From assembly GCF_002850255.1 (NCBI RefSeq), contig NZ_CP022523.1, positions 434,001 through 498,000 of the forward strand: a DNA stretch of 64,000 nt, given 5' to 3'. The notes beneath the pieces were generated by a model, which had not been told where the DNA came from, ran no database searches, and worked only from the letters and a program-made list of their open reading frames with translations. This DNA is from Pseudoalteromonas sp. NC201. Its GTDB lineage: Bacteria > Pseudomonadota > Gammaproteobacteria > Enterobacterales > Alteromonadaceae. Every line of letters starts with the position of its first letter. Positions within the stretch are counted from its first letter, which is position 1. Positions 1-10,377 of this stretch are shown in pieces. Position numbers and translations under genes: made by a program.

Positions 1-167
1 TCTTCACGCATCACTTTTGCCGTGTATTTTGCAATGTCCAAACCGGTTTTAAAACGGTTTTGTAGGTGCATACGGCTGGCATACTCAGGACTGATAGACT
101 GCCAAGTTTTTCCTTGGCTTTGGCATAGACTAGAGAAATGATCTAACTGAGTTTGATACTGAGACAT
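1..167 (-). CDS. aceA: Isocitrate lyase, N-terminal part (cut by window edge)
   Basis: Glyoxylate-shunt enzyme that cleaves isocitrate to glyoxylate and succinate in the cytoplasm. Only the first 55 or so codons lie in the window, read leftward from an ATG at 167-165 with an AAGGAAG ribosome site just upstream. The visible protein starts MSQYQTQLDHF and contains PEYASRMHLQNRFKTGLDIA. That strongly resembles the N-terminus of the long (about 530-residue) isocitrate lyases of Pseudomonas-type bacteria, rather than the shorter E. coli AceA. It is divergent from malate synthase G, the next enzyme of the same pathway, which supports the call. The active site lies outside the window. Confidence 0.88.
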   Translation of the reverse strand, partial: MSQYQTQLDHFSSLCQSQGKTWQSISPEYASRMHLQNRFKTGLDIAKYTAKVMRE

Positions 168-414
168 AATTAGCTTCCTTTGAACGGGTACTATAAATCA
201 AATTAAATTCTGGTTGTTTGTTACACGAAACCAACTGGTGTGAGAGTGGTTGGCTGCGGGCTTAATTAAACACTAGGCCGATAAATTAGATTTTTTAAAT
301 TTATAGTTATTATTACGAGTATATTTTTTGTGAATGGGAAAAGGGGTTCGTTTTTCCAAAAATTGTTTTATGTTTGACCTATCCCGTTCAAAAAATGTTA
401 ATCAAGGACTCTCC
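168..414. promoter_or_regulatory. Divergent aceA/glcB control region
   Basis: This 247-bp AT-rich gap separates the two glyoxylate-shunt genes and must carry both promoters. An inverted repeat CCAAC-N13-GTTGG lies at 231-253. It includes AACTGGT, which matches half of the FadR consensus, but the match is too weak to name a regulator. No gene is seen here. Confidence 0.4.
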
Positions 415-2592
415 ATGAGCAAGTATGTCACTCATTCAGGCTTCCAAATTGCGATTCCACTGGCGCAGTTTGTTGAGCAATCTCTACTTCCCGGTACGGG
501 GATCGCGGTCAATCAATTTTGGCAAGGCGTAGCGGATATTTTTTCGGAACTTGGGAAGCAAAACCAAGCGTTACTCAACAAACGCGATACCCTGCAACAG
601 CAAATTGACGATTACCATCTCTCTCATCCTGATTGGCAGTCGGCAGAATATCGGACATTTCTTGAATCTATCGGTTATTTGCAGCCTGAGCCTGAAGATT
701 TTGCCATCGAAACCGAGCATGTGGAGCCTGAAATTGCGAGCGCAGCCGGTCCTCAGTTAGTGGTGCCTGTCAGTAACGCTAGGTTTGCGCTCAATGCGGC
801 GAATGCGCGCTGGGGCTCTTTGTATGATGCGCTCTATGGAACGGATGTTCTTGGCGAAGAGGATGGTGCTGAGCGTACTCAAGCCTATAATCCGAACCGT
901 GGGTTTAAAGTAATGGCTTATGCTAGGCAGTTTCTCGATAAAGCACTGCCGTTGGCTGAAGGTTCTCACATAGAAAGTACGAACTACGCGATTCTAGACG
1001 GCAATTTGGTGATTACACTCAACGACAGCACCCAAGTTGCACTGCAAAAGCCTGAGCAGCTAGTGGGTTATCAGGGGGAGGCACAAAATCCAAGCGCGGT
1101 ATTGTTGCGCCACCATGATCTGCATATTGAGATCCAAATTGATCCACACCATCCGATAGGACAGGCAGACAAAGCCGGGATCAAAGATGTCGTCCTTGAG
1201 GCTGCACTTACGACAATCATGGATTGTGAAGACTCAGTTGCGGCGGTGGATGCACAAGACAAAGTATTGGTATACCAAAATTGGTTAGGCTTGATGAAAG
1301 GGAGCTTGAGTGAGACCTTTGAAAAGTCAGGCCAATCGCTGACTCGGACGCTAAATGCCGACCGAAGTTACGTAGATACACAAGGCCAGCGTATGACACT
1401 AAAAGGTCGCTCTATGATGTTTGTGCGCAATGTTGGCCACCTAATGACAACGCCAGCGATACTGGATGCAGAAGGAAACGAGCAGTTCGAAGGGATCTTA
1501 GATGCCATCATGACAAGCACGGCTGCGCTGCATGATTTACAAGGCAATAGTCCGTTTAAAAACTCGACGGCAGCAAGTATCAATATCGTGAAGCCAAAGA
1601 TGCACGGGCCTGAAGAAGTCGCTTTCACTGATACCCTATTTAGCCGAGTTGAAGCGCTGCTCTCGCTACCCAAAAATACCATTAAAATGGGGATTATGGA
1701 TGAAGAGCGCCGTACTTCGGTAAACTTAAAAGCGTGTATTGCTGCCGCTAAGCAGCGTGTAGTATTTATCAATACTGGCTTTTTGGATAGAACAGGCGAT
1801 GAAATTCATACCTCAATGCTGGCGGGCCCTGTATTGCCCAAAGTGGCAATTAAAGGACAGTCTTGGATAGCGGCCTATGAAGATCAAAATGTGGATATTG
1901 GCCTTAAAACCGGTTTTAGGAAAAAGGCACAAATAGGCAAAGGAATGTGGCCAATGCCAGATAAAATGGCGCTGATGATGGAGCAAAAGCAAGGCCATCC
2001 TGAGTCTGGTGCTAATACTGCATGGGTGCCCTCTCCTACCGCAGCAACGCTCCATGCGATGCACTATCACTATGTGGATGTGTTTGCACGCCAACTTGAG
2101 ATAAGAACACGTCAGCAGGCATCGCTCGATAACTTACTTACGCCCCCGTTGATGTTAGAAAACGATTTGTCTGCGGAGGATATTCAAGCCGAATTAGACA
2201 ATAACGCGCAGGGTATTTTGGGCTACGTGGTGCGCTGGATAGATCAAGGTGTAGGTTGCTCAAAAGTGCCTGATATCAATCACGTTGGATTAATGGAAGA
2301 CAGAGCAACGCTTAGGATCTCAAGCCAGCATATCGCTAACTGGTTATATCATGGCATTTGTAGCGAAGAGCAAGTGGAAAAAACTTTTAGGCGCATGGCG
2401 GCTGTAGTAGATGGTCAAAACGAAGGTGACAGCCTTTACCAACCAATGCTCAACGACCATAAACCGCTTAGTGAAAACCTTGCTTATAAAGCGGCGTTGT
2501 CTTTGGTATTTGAAGGCCGAGTACAACCCAATGGTTACACCGAGCCGCTACTTCACGCCTATCGACAAGCCTATAAGCAGCAGGCTAATTAG
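415..2592 (+). CDS. glcB: Malate synthase G
   Basis: Condenses glyoxylate and acetyl-CoA to malate (cytoplasmic, monomeric G-type enzyme). From the ATG at 415 the protein is 725 residues, matching the roughly 723 of the family. The reading frame is open back to 334, but the extra 27 codons are unlike the family, and AAGGA precedes 415 at a good distance. Family motifs are visible: [18 protein letters not shown] in the TIM-barrel core (acetyl-CoA/magnesium region), MHGPEEVAF upstream of it, and [20 protein letters not shown] near the C-terminus, which carries the catalytic aspartate. It is divergent from aceA, so the two shunt genes are probably controlled together. A strong terminator follows at 2622. 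Confidence 0.95.
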   Translation: MSKYVTHSGFQIAIPLAQFVEQSLLPGTGIAVNQFWQGVADIFSELGKQNQALLNKRDTLQQQIDDYHLSHPDWQSAEYRTFLESIGYLQPEPEDFAIETEHVEPEIASAAGPQLVVPVSNARFALNAANARWGSLYDALYGTDVLGEEDGAERTQAYNPNRGFKVMAYARQFLDKALPLAEGSHIESTNYAILDGNLVITLNDSTQVALQKPEQLVGYQGEAQNPSAVLLRHHDLHIEIQIDPHHPIGQADKAGIKDVVLEAALTTIMDCEDSVAAVDAQDKVLVYQNWLGLMKGSLSETFEKSGQSLTRTLNADRSYVDTQGQRMTLKGRSMMFVRNVGHLMTTPAILDAEGNEQFEGILDAIMTSTAALHDLQGNSPFKNSTAASINIVKPKMHGPEEVAFTDTLFSRVEALLSLPKNTIKMGIMDEERRTSVNLKACIAAAKQRVVFINTGFLDRTGDEIHTSMLAGPVLPKVAIKGQSWIAAYEDQNVDIGLKTGFRKKAQIGKGMWPMPDKMALMMEQKQGHPESGANTAWVPSPTAATLHAMHYHYVDVFARQLEIRTRQQASLDNLLTPPLMLENDLSAEDIQAELDNNAQGILGYVVRWIDQGVGCSKVPDINHVGLMEDRATLRISSQHIANWLYHGICSEEQVEKTFRRMAAVVDGQNEGDSLYQPMLNDHKPLSENLAYKAALSLVFEGRVQPNGYTEPLLHAYRQAYKQQAN

Positions 2593-2621
2593 TCTCTTTT
2601 CATTTCGATGTCACTCAAATC

Positions 2622-2645
2622 AAGGCTGGTCAATCCAGCCTTTTT
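2622..2645 (+). terminator. Rho-independent terminator after glcB
   Basis: Stem AAGGCTGG/CCAGCCTT with a 5-base loop, followed by a run of T. It lies 30 bp past the glcB stop and before the convergent hydrolase gene. Confidence 0.85.
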
Positions 2646-2687
2646 GGTTTTTCTGCTTGTGTCGTGATTTATCACGACGAGCATGGG

Positions 2688-3203
2688 CTATATTTGCGAC
2701 ACGGCAATCAAAGGTACTCGTGTTGAAACACCGTTGAGTGCAATTTTGTGGATCATTTCATCTAGGGTAGTGCAGCAATCACTGAGAATGTAGACATTGT
2801 ACTGCTCCGCCGATTTCGATAGCGCGGTATGGGTTACACAGTTTTGTGTCATCATGCCGCAGATATATAAAGTGTCGATACCTTTAGATTGGAGCAAATC
2901 GTTTAAGGAGGTTTGCTCAAAGCTGTCGGCATAGGACTTTACGATATGGTGGCCGTTTTCTTGCGCTTGGCGTAGGCCATTATGAAGCTCGACACCGCTA
3001 GTGTTGGCATTGAAAAATGGTGCTTTTCCTTGCTCTGGATTAGCTATGTGCTGGACATAAACGACTTCCATGTTTTGCTCTGCTGCTTTTTTGATAGCAG
3101 TATTGATGTTTGCTAGTGTATTTTCGGTATTCCATAACGGGAAAAGCCCTCCAGGAAAGTAGTCATTTTGAATATCGATCACCAATAGTGCGCTGTTGTT
3201 CAT
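2688..3203 (-). CDS. Isochorismatase-family cysteine hydrolase
   Basis: A 171-residue protein of the isochorismatase/nicotinamidase-like fold. The catalytic triad can be read as Asp10 (VIDIQNDYF), Lys89 (HIVKSYADSF) and Cys122 (GMMTQNCVTHTA). Proteins of this size include nicotinamidases, N-carbamoyl-amide hydrolases and true isochorismatases; the substrate cannot be told from sequence. There is no signal peptide, so it should be cytoplasmic. It is divergent from a GlxA-type AraC regulator 102 bp away. That arrangement is common for this hydrolase family and suggests the neighbour controls it. Confidence 0.85.
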   Translation of the reverse strand: MNNSALLVIDIQNDYFPGGLFPLWNTENTLANINTAIKKAAEQNMEVVYVQHIANPEQGKAPFFNANTSGVELHNGLRQAQENGHHIVKSYADSFEQTSLNDLLQSKGIDTLYICGMMTQNCVTHTALSKSAEQYNVYILSDCCTTLDEMIHKIALNGVSTRVPLIAVSQI

Positions 3204-3305
3204 TTTTTTACCTCGTTAGTTAATTTGCAGAGGTATTGTGCTGGAGTTGTAACTTTGACTGGAATGTCTAAAATGACATTTTTGAGTTCAAATTCGACAA
3301 TGTAG

Positions 3306-4217
3306 ATGAAACCAATAAAAGTGGCGATTTGTCACTATCCTCACGCGATGAAGTCGGCTGTGTATGGTCTAGAAGAGCTGTTTTTTCTAGCTGATAGAAT
3401 TTGTATCGAAGAGTCACAGGATACCCGCTTTACAACACATGTTGTCACCTTTAGTAGTGCTGTAAAGGGGGATTACAATATTGTGTTATTGCCGCCGAGT
3501 GTTAGTTCTGATTATTACCTCAAACCTGAACCTCAATTACTTGCTTGGTTAACCGAGCAGCACCAACAAGGTGCAGTTATCGCCTCTGCCTGTGCGGGGG
3601 CTTTTATACTTGCGGCCTCGGGGCTAAGTCATCAGCGCTTACTTACCACGCATTGGGGGTTAACTGAGGCATTTAAACGGCACTTTCCTAACCAGCCTAT
3701 TGATACACGAAAAATTTTAATCGATCACAATGATATTATGTCGGCTGGCGGTATGATGTCATGGCTTGATCTTGGATTAGAGCTAGTCAAAAAATATAGT
3801 GGTCACTTGGTCATGCGCAAGTTAGGCAAAACGCTTGTCGTAGATACGGCTCAGCGGGAGCAGAGCTACTATCATCAATTTCAGCCAAACTTTCAACATG
3901 GTGACGATGCTGTGCTGCGCGCTCAGCAATATATTAACACCCGTTATGGTCACAATATTTCAATTACAGAACTAGCTGATATCGCTCTACTTACGCAAAG
4001 AACCTTACAGCGACGTTTTGCTAAGGTGCTCGGACTCAATCCAAATCAATATCTGCAACGGTTTCGGGTGCAGAAAATGTGTGATTTATTAGAAAGCACG
4101 AGCAAGCCATTTGATTGGATTGCGCACCAGGTAGGATACGAGGATACGACAGCCTGCCGTAAGGTGTTTAATAAATGTATGGGCTTAACGCCAAGCGAAT
4201 TTCGAAAGCGTTTCTAG
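3306..4217 (+). CDS. GlxA-type transcriptional regulator (DJ-1/PfpI-like domain plus AraC HTH)
   Basis: 303-residue regulator. Residues about 5-170 form a DJ-1/PfpI-like class I glutamine amidotransferase fold with the nucleophile-elbow motif ASACAGAF around Cys96. Residues about 205-303 form a two-helix-turn-helix AraC/XylS domain (ITELADIALLTQRTLQRRFA, then DWIAHQVGYEDTTACRKVF). In this family the N-terminal domain normally senses a ligand rather than acting as an enzyme. It is divergent from the isochorismatase-like hydrolase, its likely target. Its stop codon almost touches a diverged 198-bp element that begins at 4219. Confidence 0.88.
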   Translation: MKPIKVAICHYPHAMKSAVYGLEELFFLADRICIEESQDTRFTTHVVTFSSAVKGDYNIVLLPPSVSSDYYLKPEPQLLAWLTEQHQQGAVIASACAGAFILAASGLSHQRLLTTHWGLTEAFKRHFPNQPIDTRKILIDHNDIMSAGGMMSWLDLGLELVKKYSGHLVMRKLGKTLVVDTAQREQSYYHQFQPNFQHGDDAVLRAQQYINTRYGHNISITELADIALLTQRTLQRRFAKVLGLNPNQYLQRFRVQKMCDLLESTSKPFDWIAHQVGYEDTTACRKVFNKCMGLTPSEFRKRF

Positions 4218-4218
4218 T

Positions 4219-4416
4219 TAACCTGAACCCGGGATAACAACTTGTTCTCTAGCAGCTGTTACCCCTTACTACTGCGTTAAATTTGCTTGCAATAGGCCAG
4301 CTATTGACGCACAAATTTGCCTTGTATTAAGAAATAACTTCTGGCTAGAGTGATATTACACTTTTGAGCTTAGGGATTTTAGTTTAATAACTAACTTCTT
4401 ATCTCGAATTTAGGTT
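4219..4416. repeat. Diverged copy of the 198-bp inverted-repeat element
   Basis: Begins TAACCTGAACCCGGGATAA and ends with the near-inverse CTTATCTCGAATTTAGGTT. The interior shares CTAGCAGC, an ACTGCGTTAAATT-like stretch and CAATAGGCCAGCTATTG with the better-preserved copies at 26626, 28346 and 37605. The length is also 198 bp. It has no coding capacity and fits a MITE. It accounts for most of the gap from 4218 to 4521. Confidence 0.7.
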
Positions 4417-4521
4417 GGTTACTTAAACTTGACTTAAAGTAAGAAATATTTGACTTGTTGTTGAGCAAAGTTTACGCTTTTAATGTTAAAAATACTTAAC
4501 CTTGAGTAAAGTGAGGATAAC

Positions 4522-5022
4522 ATGGAAAGCAACAATAAGATTAAAGCGTTTTTAGACTCGTTGAGTTTCCGTGACTTAACGATTGCGATAGAGTTTTTGG
4601 TAACAGGTTATATCTTGTATTTTTATTTAGGCGAAATAACAGCGGCTACAGAGCAGTTACGTCAAGATCCGAGTTGGGTATCAGGATTGTTGCTTAAGGT
4701 GATTGTTATTTCTATCGTGACATCTATTGCAGGTCAGCTGCTACTGAGCTTTGTTAGCGATAAAGATATGGATAAGCCGTTAGATGAGCGTGAAAAATTG
4801 ATTGCGCTATCTGGATGCAAACCTGCCTACTGGGTGCTTCAGGTTGGTGTGTGTATCTCTATTTTCCAGTATTCTGCTGAAGCGCAAAATTGGTCGCAAG
4901 CGCTTCCTTTTGAACTACCATTTTCACCACTTCATATTTTAGTGATTGCATTTTTGCTGGCTGAATTGGTCGGTTATGGAACTCAGCTCGTCAAAGCTCG
5001 TTTGGGAGCTGTGTATGGCTGA
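4522..5022 (+). CDS. Four-helix membrane protein paired with an XRE regulator
   Basis: 166-residue inner-membrane protein of unknown function. Hydrophobic segments lie at about 22-42, 55-77, 100-118 and 132-155. A conserved-looking cytoplasmic DEREKLIALSG stretch sits between helices 2 and 3; such DERE motifs are typical of small membrane proteins co-transcribed with short XRE regulators. A GAGGATA ribosome site precedes the ATG. The end overlaps the next gene by 8 bp, so the two are translated together. The pair might act as a membrane sensor and DNA-binding output, but that is inference from context only. Confidence 0.7.
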   Translation: MESNNKIKAFLDSLSFRDLTIAIEFLVTGYILYFYLGEITAATEQLRQDPSWVSGLLLKVIVISIVTSIAGQLLLSFVSDKDMDKPLDEREKLIALSGCKPAYWVLQVGVCISIFQYSAEAQNWSQALPFELPFSPLHILVIAFLLAELVGYGTQLVKARLGAVYG

Positions 5023-5227
5023 TTTACCAATAAAAAACAAAATCAGAATGCTACGTTTTATGAGCGGTGAAATGACACAAAAAGAGCTTGCTGAGCGAGT
5101 GGGTGTTACGAGACAAACGATTATGGCGATCGAGGCTGCAAAATACTCCCCTTCGCTTGAGGTAGCATTTAAGATAGCGCATGTATTTAATGTCTCTATT
5201 GAAGAGGTATTCGAATATCAGCCATAA
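5015..5227 (+). CDS. Short XRE-family transcriptional regulator
   Basis: 70-residue protein that is almost entirely one XRE/Cro-C1 helix-turn-helix: MTQKELAERVGVTRQTIMAIE is the helix pair, followed by YSPSLEVAFKIAHVFNVSIEEVF. This is the YozG/YgzD-like size class, with no sensor domain. The ATG at 5015 overlaps the end of the membrane-protein gene by 8 bp. The frame is open further upstream, but that part is an out-of-frame reading of the membrane protein. It is followed at once by a strong terminator, so the two-gene operon ends here. It probably regulates the operon or a nearby target. Confidence 0.85.
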   Translation: MADLPIKNKIRMLRFMSGEMTQKELAERVGVTRQTIMAIEAAKYSPSLEVAFKIAHVFNVSIEEVFEYQP

Positions 5228-5238
5228 AGTGCCAAAAC

Positions 5239-5275
5239 AAGCGTGATGTAAAGGGGGTTTACGTCACGCTTTTTT
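5239..5275 (+). terminator. Rho-independent terminator of the membrane protein/XRE operon
   Basis: 14-bp arms (AAGCGTGATGTAAA / TTTACGTCACGCTT, one G-U pair) around a GGGGG loop, followed by T residues. Confidence 0.9.
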
Positions 5276-5441
5276 GTTTCTGTGAGCACCGATACGTTTT
5301 TTGACTTAAATAGTTTAATAATTAGGCATTGTAATCTAGGCTTTAGGTAAATATATTGTTACTACTAAAGATAGTGCCTATGCAATGAACTGAGTCGTCA
5401 TGTTATAAGGCCGATTGTCATAGACTTGCTCACGAGGTGTC

Positions 5442-6293
5442 ATGGTTAAGCAGTACATATCAGTGAATAACTTGATTGGCATGGCTATATTGGTGTGGGG
5501 TTTGGTATTTCCCCCTGTCAGTGCGAGCGAATGCAGTAAAACGGTGAATATTGGCGTTGTTGCCGATTGGCCGCCATTAACTGTGTTTGATGAGCTTGGG
5601 CCTTGGGGCCTAGACGTAGACATTGCCGAGATGGTGTTCCAGCATGTTGCCGTGTGTACCACCTATATTCGCCTCCCTTCCAGCGCTCGCACTTTTGAAG
5701 AAATGTCAAAAGGAGTGATAGATGTCGCGGTAATGGTTAGCTACACTAAAGATAGAGAAGCATACGGAGATTTCTCTCTGCCCTACCGTTTTGAACGTAT
5801 GCGATTATTTTCGTTATCACCTCCCACAGCGCTTGCCGATTTAGCTTCATTACTAAAGCAATCGAAAACCATAGGGTTGAGCATCGGATCTTACTATGGA
5901 GAGGAACTTGATAAGCTTAAACAAGATCCCCACTATAAAGATCAGTTTGTGAGTATTGCCAGTGCGCAACGGCGGGTTGAAATGTTAATGAAAGCGCGCG
6001 TTGATTTTATTGTGGATGATGTGATCACGGGGAACTATTTTATCAAAGAGCGAGGGCTTGACGCTGCGCAGGCTTGGCCTTACGTGGTACATGATAACCA
6101 AGTACACTTTTTGCTGCGTAAAAATGTTTTTAGTGCGAGGCTGAAAAGTAAAATTGATGAGGCGATCTTAGCGCTTAAACCTAAGATTGAATTGTTAGTA
6201 GCGAGTTATCAGTCAAACGCGTCTTTTGGGGTTTCCACTGTCTCAAATAGGTTTCCTAGTTACCAACCGTTACTGCTTTCAAATCTTGACTAG
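5442..6293 (+). CDS. Periplasmic solute-binding protein, family 3-like
   Basis: 283 residues. The N-terminus MVKQYISVNNLIGMAILVWGLVFPPVSASE is a signal peptide cut near residue 28. The mature part starts VNIGVVADWPPLTVFDELGPWGLDVDIAEMVF, the usual opening of family 3 (amino-acid type) periplasmic binding proteins. LPSSARTFEEMSKGVIDVAVMVSYTKDREAYGDFSLPY fits the family's ligand-cleft region. There is no permease or ATPase next to it. Many such orphans in Alteromonadales are not true ABC partners and may be sensory. Ligand unknown. Confidence 0.8.
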   Translation: MVKQYISVNNLIGMAILVWGLVFPPVSASECSKTVNIGVVADWPPLTVFDELGPWGLDVDIAEMVFQHVAVCTTYIRLPSSARTFEEMSKGVIDVAVMVSYTKDREAYGDFSLPYRFERMRLFSLSPPTALADLASLLKQSKTIGLSIGSYYGEELDKLKQDPHYKDQFVSIASAQRRVEMLMKARVDFIVDDVITGNYFIKERGLDAAQAWPYVVHDNQVHFLLRKNVFSARLKSKIDEAILALKPKIELLVASYQSNASFGVSTVSNRFPSYQPLLLSNLD

Positions 6294-6565
6294 CAAGGAT
6301 GTTTAGTCGTACTCAGTTCCATCATTTGGTTCGGTTTTGGTTGTTTTATAGTCAAACCAAACTTAATCAAATTGTCACATCAAAACGGTAAATTATCGCA
6401 AATACCTGCAAAATCTCAGATTTTTTAAAATTTTTTAAGATTTTTTGTAATCCTTTAAAACCCCTTAGCTATCATGGGATTAACCTAGGTACAAACGTCA
6501 AAAATTTGGCTTTTTACAAAAAGTCAACCTTGAAGTCTCATCTTTATCACCCTAAGCTTTATTTT
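6294..6565. other. Non-coding AT-rich region upstream of the bet operon
   Basis: No gene is visible. The stretch 6417-6465 is a series of T-rich direct repeats (TTTTTTAAAATTTTTTAAGATTTTTT), giving strongly bent or easily melted DNA upstream of the betI operator at 6566. It probably holds the bet promoter. Confidence 0.4.
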
Positions 6566-6581
6566 AATTGAACGGTCAATT
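6566..6581. promoter_or_regulatory. Probable BetI operator
   Basis: Dyad AATTGA-ACGG-TCAATT 12 bp before the betI start codon. It resembles the ATTGAACGTTCAAT-type sites bound by BetI in other proteobacteria. The position fits repression of the whole operon, relieved by choline. Confidence 0.7.
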
Positions 6582-6592
6582 AATAAAAAGCT

Positions 6593-7183
6593 ATGCCAAA
6601 AGTCGGAATGGAACCTGTTCGTCGTCAGCAGCTAATTGACGCCACTTTAGAGTCAGTTGCCGAGTTAGGATTACAAGCAACCACTATTAATAGTATCAGT
6701 AAAAGAGCGGGTCTCTCATCGGGGATCATCAGCCACTATTTTGGTGGTAAACAAGGCTTGATCGAAGCAACCGTGCGCTATCTATTAAACAACTTGAAAT
6801 ACAGTTTGTTGGACAAAACCTGCGGTGGTTGTAGTGCCGAGCAGCGACTCATGTATATCGTAGAAGCTAACTTTGCCATGGTACAGCAGCAGTCAAATAC
6901 GACGCGTACCTGGTTGAGTTTTTGGGCGCAATCTATGCACGATGATGAACTTCACCGACTACAGCGCGTTAACAGTCGCCGTCTGCAGAGTAACCTAGCG
7001 ACTTCGTTTGCTGCTTTTATGCCGCGAGCACAGGCAAAAGAAGCGGCTGAGCTTGCCGCCGGTATGATTGACGGACTTTGGTTAAGAGCTGTGCTAAGCA
7101 AAGCTGACCATCATGCGTTTCATCACAGTGAAACGCTCGCAAAACGCTACATTCAATCACTTATTAAGCAGTTTGGAGGATAA
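6593..7183 (+). CDS. betI: Choline-responsive TetR-family repressor BetI
   Basis: 196-residue TetR-type repressor. The N-terminal helix-turn-helix is [35 protein letters not shown], closely matching BetI proteins. The C-terminal ligand domain includes the family's [11 protein letters not shown] stretch. In known systems BetI represses choline-oxidation genes and is released by choline. It is the first gene of a betI-betB-betA operon, preceded by a BetI-like dyad at 6566, so it should regulate itself as well as the enzymes. The stop codon sits 1 bp from the betB start. Confidence 0.93.
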   Translation: MPKVGMEPVRRQQLIDATLESVAELGLQATTINSISKRAGLSSGIISHYFGGKQGLIEATVRYLLNNLKYSLLDKTCGGCSAEQRLMYIVEANFAMVQQQSNTTRTWLSFWAQSMHDDELHRLQRVNSRRLQSNLATSFAAFMPRAQAKEAAELAAGMIDGLWLRAVLSKADHHAFHHSETLAKRYIQSLIKQFGG

Positions 7184-7184
7184 T

Positions 7185-8648
7185 GTGACAGTCCCTGTAT
7201 ATCAAAATTTTATTCATGGCCAGTTCTTGGCAAACCACTCAGGCGAAAAGTTTGCAGTAAAAAATCCAGCAACGGATGAAGTGATCTACGAGGTAGAGGT
7301 TGCTGACAGTCATGTTCAGCAAGCTGCGATTGAAAGTGCCAAAGCGGGCTTTGCATTATGGTCAGCGATGGCACCAATTGAGCGTAGTCGTGTTTTACAT
7401 AAAGCGGTATCTCTGTTGCGCGAGCGCAATGATGAGCTTGCCAAGATTGAGGTGTTAGATACAGGTAAACCTTGGCAAGAGGCGGAATGTGTAGACATTC
7501 AAACTGGCGCTGATGTGATTGAATATTTTGCAGGGTTGGCTCCCGCTCAAGTTGGCACTCAGCAGCCTGTGGGAGGGGACTTTTTCTATACTCGTAAAGA
7601 GCCCCTTGGGATTTGTGCAGGCATTGGCGCGTGGAATTATCCACTGCAAATTGCGTGTTGGAAATCAGGCCCTGCACTTGCCGCTGGTAACGCCCTCATT
7701 TTCAAGCCATCGGAAGAAACACCACTAGGCGCGATTAAGCTGGCCGAAATCTTTATTGAAGCCGGTGTTCCAGCGGGCGTATTCAATGTGGTACAAGGTG
7801 CCGCTGAGGTGGGCCAATGGCTAACTACCAGCCCTGATATTGAAAAAGTATCGTTCACCGGTGAAGTGGGTACTGGCAAAAAAGTAATGCAAAGTGCGGC
7901 AAGCAATTTAAAAGAAGTGACGATGGAGCTAGGCGGCAAATCACCGCTTATCGTTTTTGAAGATGCTGATATCTCTCAAGCGATAAGTGCCGCGATGTTG
8001 GGCAACTTTTACACCCAAGGTGAAGTGTGTACCAACTGCACACGCGTATTTGTACAGCGTAAGGTTTACGACGCCTTTTTAGCTGAGTTAAAGCAGCGTA
8101 CCGAACAAAATATCATCGCGGGCGATCCGCTCGATCCAAACGTAAATCTTGGTGCCCTAATCTCAAAGCAGCATCACACACTGGTGATGGATTACATTGA
8201 AAAAGGCAAAGCTGAAGGTGCAACCGTACTGACCGGTGGTGAGGCACTTAGTCCTGAAACCGCGCCAAACGGCTACTTTGTCGCACCGACCGTATTTATC
8301 GACTGTCATGATGACATGACCATAGTGAAAGAAGAGATCTTTGGCCCAGTGATGTCGGTATTGGTATTCGATGACGAGGAAGAAGTCATTCAACGTGCAA
8401 ACAACACCCACTTAGGTTTGGCCGCGGGTGTATTTAGTAGAGATATTCAACGTGCACACCGTGTCATCCACCAGCTAGAAGCTGGCATTTGTTGGATCAA
8501 TAGTTATGGCAACTCACCCGCTGAAATGCCCGTTGGAGGCTATAAGCAGTCGGGCATTGGCCGCGAAAATGGCATCGAGACGCTAGATCAATATACCCAG
8601 ACTAAGTCTGTGTATATTGGTATGAGCGATATTGAAAGTCCATTTTAA
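7185..8648 (+). CDS. betB: Betaine aldehyde dehydrogenase
   Basis: Oxidises betaine aldehyde to glycine betaine with NAD(P)+ in the cytoplasm. From the GTG at 7185 it is 487 residues (E. coli BetB about 490). GGAGGA lies just upstream, overlapping the betI end. Aldehyde dehydrogenase motifs: [12 protein letters not shown] (nucleotide binding), [12 protein letters not shown] with the catalytic glutamate, and [12 protein letters not shown] with the catalytic cysteine. The frame is open back to 7113, but that overlaps betI and is unlike the family; an out-of-frame ATG at 7183 is not used. Second gene of the bet operon. Confidence 0.95.
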   Translation: MTVPVYQNFIHGQFLANHSGEKFAVKNPATDEVIYEVEVADSHVQQAAIESAKAGFALWSAMAPIERSRVLHKAVSLLRERNDELAKIEVLDTGKPWQEAECVDIQTGADVIEYFAGLAPAQVGTQQPVGGDFFYTRKEPLGICAGIGAWNYPLQIACWKSGPALAAGNALIFKPSEETPLGAIKLAEIFIEAGVPAGVFNVVQGAAEVGQWLTTSPDIEKVSFTGEVGTGKKVMQSAASNLKEVTMELGGKSPLIVFEDADISQAISAAMLGNFYTQGEVCTNCTRVFVQRKVYDAFLAELKQRTEQNIIAGDPLDPNVNLGALISKQHHTLVMDYIEKGKAEGATVLTGGEALSPETAPNGYFVAPTVFIDCHDDMTIVKEEIFGPVMSVLVFDDEEEVIQRANNTHLGLAAGVFSRDIQRAHRVIHQLEAGICWINSYGNSPAEMPVGGYKQSGIGRENGIETLDQYTQTKSVYIGMSDIESPF

Positions 8649-8657
8649 TCGAGGAGT

Positions 8658-10325
8658 ATGATGACTGATTTTGATTATATTATCGTAGGTGCAGGCTCTG
8701 CAGGCTGTGTGCTTGCAAACCGCCTATCGGAAAATCCAGCGCACAAAGTGCTACTACTCGAAACTGGCGGTAGTGATAAGAGTATTTTTATTCAGATGCC
8801 AACTGCGCTATCTATTCCAATGAATACCGATAAATATGCTTGGCAGTTCCATACTGAGCCAGAGCCGCACTTAGACAATCGCGTTATGCATTGTCCTCGC
8901 GGCAAGGTACTTGGTGGTTCATCGTCAATCAATGGCATGGTGTACGTTCGAGGCCATGCTAAAGACTTTGACGAGTGGCAAGACAGTGGTGCTCAAGGTT
9001 GGGATTATCAGTCTTGTTTACCTTACTTCAAGCGCGCTGAATCTTGGTATTTAGGTGGCGACGAGTACCGTGGTGAGCAAGGTCCGCTTGGCACCAATAA
9101 TGGTAATGAAATGGCAAACCCGCTCTATCGCGCCTTTATTAGCGCCGGTGAGCAAGCGGGTTATGCGTTTACTAAAGACTATAACGGTGAGCAGCAAGAA
9201 GGCTTTGGGCCAATGCATATGACCGTAAAAGGTGGTAAGCGTTGTTCATCAAGTCGCGCCTATTTAGATCCAATTAAACATCGCAGTAACCTCACCATAG
9301 TCACGGGTGCCTTGGTACAAAAAGTACTGTTAGATGGCAAAACCGCTACAGGCGTTGAATACAGTGTGAAAGGAAACCTGAAAAAAGCGAATGCAGCGAA
9401 GGAAGTGATCCTAAGTGCAGGTTCAATCGGTTCACCGCACTTATTACAATTATCTGGCATTGGCGATAAAGAAGCGTTGACTGCCGCAGGCGTTGAAGTA
9501 AAACACCATTTACCCGGAGTGGGCAAAAACCTTCAAGATCACTTGGAGTTTTATTTCCAATACAAGTGTAAGCAGCCCATCACCTTGAATGGCAAGTTGG
9601 GGTTAATTTCTAAAGGCTTGATCGGTGCAAGATGGTTACTTGATAAGTCAGGTCTTGGCGCGACCAACCACTTTGAGTCTTGTGCTTTTATTCGTTCGAA
9701 AGCGGGCGTTGAGTGGCCAGATCTTCAGTACCACTTTTTACCTGCAGCCATTCGCTATGATGGTAAAAGTGCCTTTGATGGTCATGGGTTCCAAGTTCAT
9801 GTCGGCCACAATAAACCAAAGAGCCGTGGTGAAGTAACGATTAAATCAGCAGATCCAACGGTGGCGCCTAAAATACAGTTTAATTATCTGGCAGAACAAG
9901 AAGACATCGAAGGGTTTAGAGCATGTGTCAGGTTGACTCGTGAAATCATCGAGCAAAGTGCGTTTGATGACTTTAGACAGAGCGAGATCCAACCTGGTGA
10001 GCATATCCAAACCGATGAAGAAATTGATGCTTTCGTGCGTCAAGCGGTAGAAAGTGCTTATCACCCTTCTTGTTCATGCAAAATGGGTGAGGATGAAATG
10101 GCGGTTGTAGATTCACAAACCCGTGTGCACGGTGTAAAGGGGCTACGCGTTGTGGATTCATCTATCTTCCCAACCATTCCAAATGGCAACCTCAACGCGC
10201 CGACTATTATGGTCGCGGAAAAAGCAGCGGATATGATTTTAGGCAATTCACCACTTGCCGCTGAGGGAGCAAACGTTGCTATGACACAAAACTGGCAACA
10301 GGTTCAACGTAGTTCGGAGATCTAG
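8658..10325 (+). CDS. betA: Choline dehydrogenase
   Basis: FAD-dependent GMC oxidoreductase that oxidises choline to betaine aldehyde; usually membrane associated. 555 residues, the normal length. N-terminal dinucleotide motif [23 protein letters not shown] signature 1 around [18 protein letters not shown], signature 2 [15 protein letters not shown], the catalytic histidine region [11 protein letters not shown], and the C-terminal [19 protein letters not shown] with the active-site asparagine. It starts 9 bp after betB with a GAGGAG site. With betB it gives the osmoprotectant glycine betaine. Confidence 0.95.
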   Translation: MMTDFDYIIVGAGSAGCVLANRLSENPAHKVLLLETGGSDKSIFIQMPTALSIPMNTDKYAWQFHTEPEPHLDNRVMHCPRGKVLGGSSSINGMVYVRGHAKDFDEWQDSGAQGWDYQSCLPYFKRAESWYLGGDEYRGEQGPLGTNNGNEMANPLYRAFISAGEQAGYAFTKDYNGEQQEGFGPMHMTVKGGKRCSSSRAYLDPIKHRSNLTIVTGALVQKVLLDGKTATGVEYSVKGNLKKANAAKEVILSAGSIGSPHLLQLSGIGDKEALTAAGVEVKHHLPGVGKNLQDHLEFYFQYKCKQPITLNGKLGLISKGLIGARWLLDKSGLGATNHFESCAFIRSKAGVEWPDLQYHFLPAAIRYDGKSAFDGHGFQVHVGHNKPKSRGEVTIKSADPTVAPKIQFNYLAEQEDIEGFRACVRLTREIIEQSAFDDFRQSEIQPGEHIQTDEEIDAFVRQAVESAYHPSCSCKMGEDEMAVVDSQTRVHGVKGLRVVDSSIFPTIPNGNLNAPTIMVAEKAADMILGNSPLAAEGANVAMTQNWQQVQRSSEI

Positions 10326-10377
10326 TTTCGCCACTCGTATGGGAAAGTTCGTGCCCCATATGAGACCTGCAGTGGCA

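Noticed and set aside
1368..1772. 134-codon minus-strand frame inside glcB
   Set aside because: Fully antisense to well-conserved malate synthase G sequence; no start signal.
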